The position numbers were made by a program, and so were the translations under genes. The notes under the pieces were generated by a model that made no database searches, was not told the origin of the DNA, and was given only the letters and a program-made list of their open reading frames with translations. Shown here piece by piece: positions 6,108 to 11,110 of a stretch of 11,110 nt of DNA; position 1 is the first letter of the stretch; every line of letters begins with the position of its first letter. Source of the DNA: Myxococcales bacterium (GTDB lineage Bacteria; Myxococcota; Polyangia; HGW-17; SLPX01); contig SLPX01000395.1 in the NCBI GenBank assembly GCA_007131745.1, positions 1-11,110 of the forward strand, in the 5' to 3' direction.

Positions 6108-7454
6108 ATGACGTACATGGATCGACAAACAATAGACATATTGAATAAGGACAACCCATGGATCGAAAATCCGCGTGGGTTGCAATCTTGGCTGCACAAG
6201 CACTTGCCTGACCCTTTCGTTCATAGAATCAAGCTGTCCAAGAGCCCATCGCGCTGGGGAGACAAGAACAAGGCCCACTTGGTGGTCGGCCCTCGACAAT
6301 CGGGAAAATCCACTGTTGTCTGGCAATGGCTTTCCAAACAAGAACAAAAAGTCCTGTTCATCGATTGCGAGCAACCCCTCATTCAACGCTGGTGCAGCAG
6401 TGTACCGTTGTTCGCGGCCGATGTGCAGGAGAACTTCTTATCACCACCCATCTTGTTCTTCGAAGAGGTCCAGCACCTTGACGACGCTGGATTGTTTTTC
6501 AAGGGTCTCGTGGATCGCAGGCCGGGCGTGCCGGTGCTGGTCACCGGAAGCAGCGCCTACCACCTAAGTTCAGGCAGCCGAGAGTCGCTGGCGGGACGGG
6601 CCACCCGAACGAGACTGCTGCCGTTTTCATGGGAAGAGATCACCGCCGTTCTGGAATCGGTCGCCCCCCTTGCCCGCATCCGCAAGCAAGATGAGCTGTT
6701 CGAACGTCATATCGTCTACGGCGGCTATCCGGAGGCGTGGCTGTCGGAGCGGCCTGAGGCCATTCTCACCGATCTGCTGGAGTCCTTCGTCCTACGCGAC
6801 GCTTCCGATCTACACGATATCAAGCGACCGGATGCATTCCGCACCCTACTCGCACTTGCAGCCCGGCAAACGGGAAGCTTGATCAACGTGTCCGAGTGGG
6901 CGCAGATAAGCAACCTGAGCCGGGATTCGGTCTACGCCTACTTGGAGATCCTCCAGTCCGCCCATATCCTGGAGCTGATCCGGCCATTCGCCGGCGGAAA
7001 ACGCGCGGAGATTACCAGAAGCCCCAAGGTCTACTGGCTGGACACCGGCCTGCGCAACCGGCTGCTGGGCAACTTCCAGCCGTTCGACCAGAGGATGGAC
7101 CGAGGAGCGCTGCTGGAAAACTGGGTGTTCACCGAGATCACGAAACACATTCCTCCCCTGGCCGAGATCTTGTTCTGGCGCAGTTTGGGGGGAGCGGAGG
7201 TGGACTTCGTGATCCGCAACGGAGACCGCCTGGTCGCATTGGAAGTCAAGTCCACCCGATCACCGAGACTCAGGATCCCGCGCTCGAGCCGTTCTTTCAT
7301 CGATGCCTATCGTCCCGCAGTGTTCGGCGTGGTCCAACCCGGCGCTCAGCCCCACGGGCCGGACTCCAGGGCAACGATCGGCGCCACTACCGTGGAAATG
7401 TTCCGGCCCATCGAAGTGGCGTCCTGGGTCGAACGGAACGCAGTCGTCAAATGA
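6108..7454 (+). CDS. AAA ATPase with DUF4143 region (AAA_14/DUF4143 family)
   Basis: Solitary ATP-binding protein, 448 residues. The N-terminal AAA domain has Walker A GPRQSGKS (61-68), Walker B ILFFEE (115-120, Glu-Glu instead of the usual Asp-Glu) and the VTGSS sensor-type strand (145-149), followed by LAGRATRTRLLPFSWEE and YGGYPEAW, all typical of the family. A DUF4143 segment with a winged-helix-like stretch (about 255-300) follows. The C-terminus holds E337, D366 (GGAEVDF) and E379-V-K381, spaced like a PD-(D/E)xK nuclease core. Cellular function is unknown for the family; many members lie in mobile or variable regions. A stop codon directly precedes the ATG at 6108, so it cannot start further upstream; ATG 6117 is the alternative. 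No Shine-Dalgarno precedes either. The 3' two thirds look more GC-rich than the surroundings, suggesting transfer. Confidence 0.9.
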   Translation: MTYMDRQTIDILNKDNPWIENPRGLQSWLHKHLPDPFVHRIKLSKSPSRWGDKNKAHLVVGPRQSGKSTVVWQWLSKQEQKVLFIDCEQPLIQRWCSSVPLFAADVQENFLSPPILFFEEVQHLDDAGLFFKGLVDRRPGVPVLVTGSSAYHLSSGSRESLAGRATRTRLLPFSWEEITAVLESVAPLARIRKQDELFERHIVYGGYPEAWLSERPEAILTDLLESFVLRDASDLHDIKRPDAFRTLLALAARQTGSLINVSEWAQISNLSRDSVYAYLEILQSAHILELIRPFAGGKRAEITRSPKVYWLDTGLRNRLLGNFQPFDQRMDRGALLENWVFTEITKHIPPLAEILFWRSLGGAEVDFVIRNGDRLVALEVKSTRSPRLRIPRSSRSFIDAYRPAVFGVVQPGAQPHGPDSRATIGATTVEMFRPIEVASWVERNAVVK

Positions 7455-7504
7455 TCCTCTCTTCCTCTTCCCTCTCCACTAAAACCTTTTAATCTCAGAA
7501 CCTA

Positions 7505-7594
7505 CTACTCCCCTACGAACTCCACAGCTCCAATGTCGGGACCGTCCCCCACCGGCATGTAAACAGATGAACAAGTGCAAACAGAGAGTATGAT
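7505..7594 (-). pseudogene. C-terminal remnant of a beta-helix / choice-of-anchor Q type surface protein
   Basis: A 29-codon open stretch on the minus strand reads into MPVGDGPDIGAVEFVGE and a stop. The G-x-DIGAVEF ending is the hallmark C-terminus of the right-handed beta-helix surface proteins called choice-of-anchor Q domain proteins. A TAA at 7597-7595 closes the frame directly upstream, and no longer beta-helix frame is seen before it. I therefore read it as the tail of a deleted gene. The call rests on one short motif. Confidence 0.45.
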
Positions 7595-7658
7595 TTAAGC
7601 AAATACCAAGTCACGGATTTCTAGGAAATAGAGACGTTGGTCATTGAAGCTGAACCTT

Positions 7659-7955
7659 TCAGTATTTCACGTGTATGTTTTTCCCGGAAGTCTTATGTGT
7701 GTAAGATGAAGCCTTTAAAAGGTTCATCCGGATCCCGTAGGCAAGGTGCGCAACCGCCACCACCGGAGCGACTCCGGTTGCCGCAGCCGTCAACAATGAG
7801 CGCAAACCGCCGCGGTGTCCCGCAACATAACTCACAGCGCAGACAGCAAACCAAAACATCAGGGGAAAAATGAATAAAAACCACAAAGCATTCAAGAAAC
7901 CGAAAGGAACGGAGGGCACAAGCGTTGCCAACCTTTCGGGAATGTAACGAAACAT
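7659..7955 (-). CDS. Possible small membrane protein or remnant (doubtful)
   Basis: A 98-codon frame with a strongly hydrophobic stretch at about residues 17-45 (FGFLNALWFLFIFPLMFWFA) and a second, Ala/Val-rich one (about 55-75) that is largely the translation of the 34-bp repeat. The ATG at 7955 has no Shine-Dalgarno. A GTG 12 codons downstream has AAAGG 12 bases before it, which is weak. I recognise no family. It could be the truncated 5' end of a membrane protein gene joined to repeat sequence, or chance. Confidence 0.2.
   Translation of the reverse strand: MFRYIPERLATLVPSVPFGFLNALWFLFIFPLMFWFAVCAVSYVAGHRGGLRSLLTAAATGVAPVVAVAHLAYGIRMNLLKASSYTHKTSGKNIHVKY
7705..7728. repeat. 24-bp near-perfect palindrome
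   Basis: GATGAAGCCTTT / AAAAGGTTCATC pairs at 11 of 12 positions, with a single G-G mismatch and no central gap. It could be an operator or extrude as a hairpin. No T run follows, and no intact gene starts next to it. Confidence 0.5.
7760..7793 (+). repeat. 34-bp double-hairpin repeat, copy 2
   Basis: Same orientation as the copy at 5694-5727, with 33 of 34 bases identical. Here the first hairpin is perfect: ACCGGAG-CGA-CTCCGGT (7762-7778, 7-bp stem). The second, CGGTTG-CCG-CAGCCG (7775-7789, one G-T pair), overlaps it by three bases, so only one can form at a time. Flanking sequences beyond the 34 bases differ. Confidence 0.7.
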
Positions 7956-8063
7956 TGAAGATACCGGGGGATTGGTCTCTTCGATTACCTTGCCCGCCTG
8001 CCATTATCAGCACGTACCTTAGGGCTGACTCAAAAACGACAAGTGCCTCCGACCGTATTTTTC

Positions 8064-9332
8064 CTATCGATAAATCACGAACGAAGAAAACACGGTGCGT
8101 TCGTTGTACACCCGAATCCCGGCCCTGCCCGACATGTCCGCCCAAACACCGCTTCCTATGACTTCCACCGATTGCCGGACACCCGTCTCGTCCAGATAAT
8201 CGCACACGATCTTGTTTCCGTCGTAAAACACATGGATCTTTCGCCACTGGGAATCAGTTGCGGTCGTCTGGACACTCACGCTCGACAGGTGGCCCCATCC
8301 GCCTGGGAAATTGTTGTGGCGCCATATGCTTATGTTCCTTGCCATGCGATCATACGCACACCCATAAGCCACATATGTGTCGCTCCAAGCGAACAAGACC
8401 GCGGTATAGTTGTTGCCGGTTGTTTGAGGTTGATCGTAGGAAAAAGTAGCTTCCACTCCATAATTCAAGTTTGGAACAACGATTTCGTGGATATAATTAC
8501 CAGCGGTGGAGATGGCTTGGCCCACAACGACACCGCCCCCGTATGTCCATGTACCGGGCTCCCTTGACATCCAAGAATTTTGCGCGCTCCTCATAGGATC
8601 AAACACGACAATAGAAGACACCAACGAATGATCCCACGGCGCTTCACAGACGTCTCCAATACCATCGTTGTTGCCATCGACCTGGTCGGGATTGTAGTAT
8701 GAAGGGCAATTATCACAATTGTCGTCTATTCCGTCTCCATCTTCGTCATAACCTGAATGGCAAGCCGAAAGGTTGAATGTGCAATCAGGATTACAGGTGA
8801 CGAGCCCCGGGCTCCTGCAGTTGAAGTCCGCGCACGTGGTCATGCCTCCCAAATCCTCGCCGTCGCACTCTTCGCCGTGATCACGCACCCCGTTTCCGCA
8901 GTACGGATCGGTCGTGCATCCTGAAAGATCAAAATCTGAACAATCAATCAAACAACCCAGCTCCCCTCCGTCATAGTCGAAATCCATGCATGTTTTTCCG
9001 TCCAGATCAGTGCCGTCACATACCTCATCGCCCTCCCTGTTATTGTTTCCGCAATAGGATTGAACCCGGCAATCGGATGTGTCGTACGTGCATGATTGGG
9101 TGCACGCGAGGTTACCTTCGCCAAGACCCAGGGTTTCACAAGTTGCTCCACCCAGATCCTCGCCGTCACATTGTTCCCCATCTTCTAGAATCCCGTTTCC
9201 GCAAACTGCTTTGTCACCTGTGTCCGCGCCGCCATCATCGGTTTCCGAACCACCCTGAATCCCCGCAGTGTCAAAGACACAAGCCCAACCTGCAATGGAC
9301 GAAAACAAGAGGATGGTAAAACATATCTTCAA
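8064..9332 (-). CDS. Exported Cys-rich repeat / TSP3 protein with C-terminal beta-sandwich-like domain
   Basis: Surface or periplasmic protein, 422 residues, probably a lipoprotein. The hydrophobic signal (about 3-16) ends in GWAC with Cys18, an atypical lipobox. Three cysteine-rich repeats follow (44-88, 94-139, 145-191) of the form CGNG-x6-E-x-CDG-x-DL-x-G-x-TC, ending C-x3-C-[ST]-x-[DN]-x-S-x-C, a motif common in myxobacterial exported proteins. A thrombospondin type 3 Ca-binding segment (196-229: DEDGDGIDDNCDNCP, DGNNDGIGDVC) leads to a domain of about 190 residues that looks like a concanavalin/LamG-type sandwich, ending GRAGIRVYNERTVFSSFVIYR. It may bind carbohydrate. The start is TTG, chosen because GGAGG (9343-9339) stands 6 bases upstream. 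It is read separately from the lipoprotein gene upstream, 197 bases away. Confidence 0.88.
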   Translation of the reverse strand: MKICFTILLFSSIAGWACVFDTAGIQGGSETDDGGADTGDKAVCGNGILEDGEQCDGEDLGGATCETLGLGEGNLACTQSCTYDTSDCRVQSYCGNNNREGDEVCDGTDLDGKTCMDFDYDGGELGCLIDCSDFDLSGCTTDPYCGNGVRDHGEECDGEDLGGMTTCADFNCRSPGLVTCNPDCTFNLSACHSGYDEDGDGIDDNCDNCPSYYNPDQVDGNNDGIGDVCEAPWDHSLVSSIVVFDPMRSAQNSWMSREPGTWTYGGGVVVGQAISTAGNYIHEIVVPNLNYGVEATFSYDQPQTTGNNYTAVLFAWSDTYVAYGCAYDRMARNISIWRHNNFPGGWGHLSSVSVQTTATDSQWRKIHVFYDGNKIVCDYLDETGVRQSVEVIGSGVWADMSGRAGIRVYNERTVFSSFVIYR

Positions 9333-9338
9333 CTACCA

Positions 9339-9343
9339 CCTCC
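9339..9343 (-). promoter_or_regulatory. Shine-Dalgarno deciding the TTG start at 9332
   Basis: On the minus strand GGAGG precedes TTG by 6 bases (GGAGG-TGGTAG-TTG). The signal peptide directly follows, which confirms the TTG. Confidence 0.65.
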
Positions 9344-9529
9344 AAGGCAAAGTCGCCGGCAAAGACCGCAAAACCCAAACTGACCGTTTTCAGATTTTAC
9401 CAGATATACTGGGTTCGCGCATCCCTTATTCGAAGCGCTCTCCTCCATTAACGACCGGTTTTACAAACTACAGGATGCTCTGGGAGCAGCGATCCGACAC
9501 GCTGCCATTTTGTACGATGAGCCGGGAAA

Positions 9530-10642
9530 TCAATTTCTCAGGTTTTGTCGTTTCTGGTTGCTCCGGGCTCGATGAAGACGGCACGCTTTGAGGGTACGAA
9601 ACAACATTGGAGGCGCCTCTACAATCATATCCAGACCGACAAATTCTTTGCCTTTCAAAAATCCATTCAGCTTCGCTATCTTTTCGCCTAAAACATCTTC
9701 GGGACAAGGCTTTGAGCAATCAACTTTCCTGAGACAGAGAGACAAGCTCTCTTTGGGCATTTCTATTTCCCCAAAACCTATGCCGTGTGAACGTGAATCA
9801 GCCTGAATCCGAATTGAGCGACAAGTTCGACATGTCCGTTTACCGCCGACTGCGCAGATTTCGCCCTTAAGGTGGTATGCTCGGCATACGGCTTTCAGGT
9901 TCACCACAGCACCACCGTAGATAGCTGAGTTTTTTGTTACCCGATTGAGCGCACCTGCACGCTCTTCCCAATAGCAAGTCCCAATGCCGGCATAACGTAC
10001 CCATTTCCCCTTCTTGTTTTTTATATATGAATTTGAGGAGGGTCCTGTGTACGAAACAAACAAGCCGAAATACCCCATTTTGGAATAAACCCATTTCACC
10101 CCTCCTGAAATTCGAGTCTCGACATCCATCGCACCCGTCAACCCGCCTTCATCCCTTTTCACCCGAACCGGGCGGCATTCTTCATCAAATAGCCGTACTC
10201 TTTTTCCTTTCGGAACCCACGACAAAAGTTCATCAACAGGGGTGGGTTTTATAAAAAGAGGCCTGTATCTTTTCAGCTCTTCTACCTCTTCAAGAGCTTC
10301 CTTCCATTGCTTGGCGGTATCAACATTTGGCTTAGGCGGGGATGAAACAATCTGAGATTTGTTCTGTTTCGATAAAACAGTGTCTGAGGCCGGCACATTA
10401 TCATCGACCAATTGTTTTTCTGTTTCACGCTCGGTTTTTTTCTGAGGTGTGTTTTCGTTATTAGTGATTTGCTGCACAGGTTGCTCTGGATTATTGGAGA
10501 CCGTGGAGGGTCTCGATATCGGAGATTCGGAGAGACACCCTGTGAGGATCATCATGCAGATCGCACAAATCGTGCAGTTTCTAAACATCCCTGAAACATA
10601 TCGGATCAAAAATGAACTCTGCATGAGAATAATATTCAACAC
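9530..10642 (-). CDS. Unrecognised lipoprotein with Cys-rich C-terminal half
   Basis: A 370-residue protein that I cannot place in a family. The N-terminus has a hydrophobic segment (about 20-34) and a canonical lipobox ILTGC, giving lipid-modified Cys36. A low-complexity Pro/Gln/Asn/Lys linker to about residue 108 would hold the folded part away from the membrane. The folded region (about 115-345) contains WVPKGKRVRLFDEECRPV, a Tyr/Gly-rich middle (YSKMGYFGLFVSYTG) and about ten cysteines, clustered as CAVGGKRTCRTC and CLRKVDCSKPC, suggesting disulfides. The start is GTG at 10642, with GAGGA 8 bases before it; ATGs at 10624 and 10588 lack well-spaced sites. The last ~30 residues (LKACRLHRARSNQKRQNLRN) differ in character, and another frame reads a Pro/Ser/Glu linker there, so a late frameshift is possible. 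Confidence 0.8.
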   Translation of the reverse strand: MLNIILMQSSFLIRYVSGMFRNCTICAICMMILTGCLSESPISRPSTVSNNPEQPVQQITNNENTPQKKTERETEKQLVDDNVPASDTVLSKQNKSQIVSSPPKPNVDTAKQWKEALEEVEELKRYRPLFIKPTPVDELLSWVPKGKRVRLFDEECRPVRVKRDEGGLTGAMDVETRISGGVKWVYSKMGYFGLFVSYTGPSSNSYIKNKKGKWVRYAGIGTCYWEERAGALNRVTKNSAIYGGAVVNLKAVCRAYHLKGEICAVGGKRTCRTCRSIRIQADSRSHGIGFGEIEMPKESLSLCLRKVDCSKPCPEDVLGEKIAKLNGFLKGKEFVGLDMIVEAPPMLFRTLKACRLHRARSNQKRQNLRN

Positions 10643-10809
10643 CTCTTTTGTCCTCTGAAGTCCCTGTTTTACAACGAATTTTTTCCTGAAATCTTAATTT
10701 TGAGACACTTGAAACCGACAAAAGTTCAAAAAGAATTCAGAAGAAATCATCTCATTACCCCTACCGTTTCCCAAAAAAATGAGGTTGCGTTTAGACGCGG
10801 CTTTTGAAC

Positions 10810-10846
10810 TTGACCGGTCAAATGGTATACATTATGCTACATGTAT
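10810..10846 (+). promoter_or_regulatory. vapB promoter with two overlapping operators, predicted leaderless
   Basis: The -35 is TTGACC (10810-10815), the spacer exactly 17 bases, the -10 TATGCT (10833-10838). Transcription should start 6-8 bases on, at or next to the ATG at 10845, so the mRNA would have no leader. There is no Shine-Dalgarno. The -35 lies in a perfect 12-bp palindrome TTGACCGGTCAA (10810-10821). ATACAT (10827-10832) and ATGTAT (10841-10846) form inverted arms around the -10 and reach the start codon. Both fit autorepression by the ribbon-helix-helix antitoxin. Confidence 0.6.
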
Positions 10847-11075
10847 GAAGACCATTACTATCAATGTATCAGAAGAAACCTACCGTGTATTTCAGGAATA
10901 CGCAGCACGTAAAGATCGAACCGCGTCGGAACTGATTCGTAACGCCATGGAAGAGTACAGGCGGACATACCTGGGACGAGAGGCGAGTATTTTTGACCAG
11001 CCCCCTGCGAGTGTAGGAGCCATACTCCAGGATTTGAATTCCGATGACGATCTTCTCGAGGAGATGCTTGAATGA
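10845..11075 (+). CDS. vapB: Ribbon-helix-helix antitoxin of a VapBC-type pair
   Basis: Antitoxin of 76 residues that would neutralise the toxin encoded next and repress the operon. Residues 2-38 form a CopG/Arc-type ribbon-helix-helix: the beta strand KTITINVSEE, then helices TYRVFQEYAARKDRTASELIRNAMEEY. The acidic C-terminus (ILQDLNSDDDLLEEMLE) is the usual toxin-binding tail. The ATG at 10845 is chosen because the DNA-binding strand begins right after it and the -10 element ends 6 bases upstream; an in-frame ATG at 10779 lies upstream of the promoter and is unlikely. The stop overlaps the toxin ATG as ATGA. Confidence 0.85.
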   Translation: MKTITINVSEETYRVFQEYAARKDRTASELIRNAMEEYRRTYLGREASIFDQPPASVGAILQDLNSDDDLLEEMLE

Positions 11076-11110
11076 TCGGAATCGACACGTCTTTCCTGGT
11101 GGCTTTTGAA
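11072..11110 (+). CDS. vapC: PIN-domain toxin, first 13 codons (3' end outside window)
   Basis: The visible start MIGIDTSFLVAFE is the N-terminal strand of PIN-domain ribonucleases, with Asp5 as the first of the acidic metal-binding residues. In VapBC pairs this toxin cleaves RNA, often tRNA or rRNA, when the antitoxin is degraded. It overlaps the antitoxin gene by four bases (ATGA), the standard arrangement for coupled translation. Only 39 bases are present, so the assignment rests on the motif and on the antitoxin next to it. Confidence 0.8.
   Translation, partial: MIGIDTSFLVAFE

Larger units (their letters stand above)
7455..8063. other. Gene-poor region with remnants and repeats (609 bp)
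   Basis: Between the ATPase gene and the convergent Cys-rich protein gene. It holds a 29-codon remnant (7505-7594, minus), a 24-bp palindrome (7705-7728), the second 34-bp repeat (7760-7793), and a 98-codon minus-strand frame (7659-7955) with a hydrophobic stretch. That frame runs through the repeat and has no Shine-Dalgarno at its ATG. The region reads as decayed sequence rather than one gene. Confidence 0.5.

Noticed and set aside
6896..7492. Second long plus-strand frame inside the ATPase gene
   Set aside because: Shadow of the GC-rich gene: Arg/Pro/Gly-rich with no motif, while the main frame has complete family motifs.
7870..7947. Tiny plus-strand ORF (25 codons, Lys-rich) with AGGGG 4 bases before its ATG
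   Set aside because: Spacing is short, no homology is visible, and it lies in decayed DNA antisense to the doubtful membrane frame. Could be chance.
7693..8247. A 184-codon minus-strand frame overlapping the end of the Cys-rich protein gene
   Set aside because: It overlaps a clearly real gene out of frame, has no domain and crosses the 34-bp repeat; its CGNRSRSG stretch is repeat translation.
9400..9412. CCAGATATACTGG near-palindrome upstream of the Cys-rich protein gene
   Set aside because: Short, and no -35/-10 pair with acceptable spacing could be built around it on the minus strand.

Overview
The window is bacterial DNA of roughly balanced GC. It most likely comes from a deltaproteobacterial-type organism (Desulfobacterota or Myxococcota sense). 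This rests on three things: a molybdopterin operon with a MOSC-MogA fusion joined to a tungstate-type ABC transporter, a DUF4389 membrane protein, and a lipoprotein of cysteine-rich 'CGNG..E.CDG.DL.G.TC' repeats plus a thrombospondin type 3 calcium repeat, a style common in Myxococcota and relatives. The assignment is inference; there is no rRNA or other marker gene.

Positions 1-4974 hold one tight plus-strand operon: moaA (5' end outside the window), moaC, a MOSC-MogA fusion, then tupA, tupB and tupC. Spacing is short, most starts have good Shine-Dalgarno sequences, and tupB and tupC overlap as ATGA. The unit couples tungstate (or molybdate) import to synthesis and metal loading of the pterin cofactor, as expected in an anaerobe using tungsten or molybdenum oxidoreductases.

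Positions 4975-6107 hold a convergent minus-strand DUF4389 gene, a doubtful two-helix membrane ORF upstream of it, and non-coding DNA. Positions 6108-7454 carry a solitary AAA ATPase with a DUF4143 region (AAA_14/DUF4143 type), whose 3' two thirds look more GC-rich than the neighbours. It is preceded by a 7-bp-arm inverted repeat overlapping a promoter-like TTGACC. Positions 7455-8063 look like decayed DNA. They hold a 29-codon minus-strand remnant ending in the DIGAVEF motif of beta-helix surface proteins, a near-perfect 24-bp palindrome, and the second copy of a 34-bp double-hairpin repeat whose first copy lies at 5694. The two copies bracket the ATPase.

Positions 8064-10642 carry two minus-strand genes for exported proteins. 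One is the Cys-rich/TSP3 protein with a C-terminal domain that looks like a lectin-type beta-sandwich, read from a TTG start with a strong Shine-Dalgarno. The other is an unrecognised lipoprotein of about 370 residues with a Cys-rich second half. The window ends with a plus-strand vapBC-type toxin-antitoxin pair: a complete ribbon-helix-helix antitoxin and the first 13 codons of a PIN-domain toxin. Its promoter predicts a leaderless antitoxin mRNA and is covered by two palindromes suited to autoregulation.

No RNA gene, CRISPR array, insertion sequence or phage gene was seen. The most unusual signals are the leaderless promoter geometry shared by vapB and the ATPase gene, the paired double-hairpin repeats around the ATPase, the gene remnant behind it, and the repeat-built N-terminus of the tupC product.
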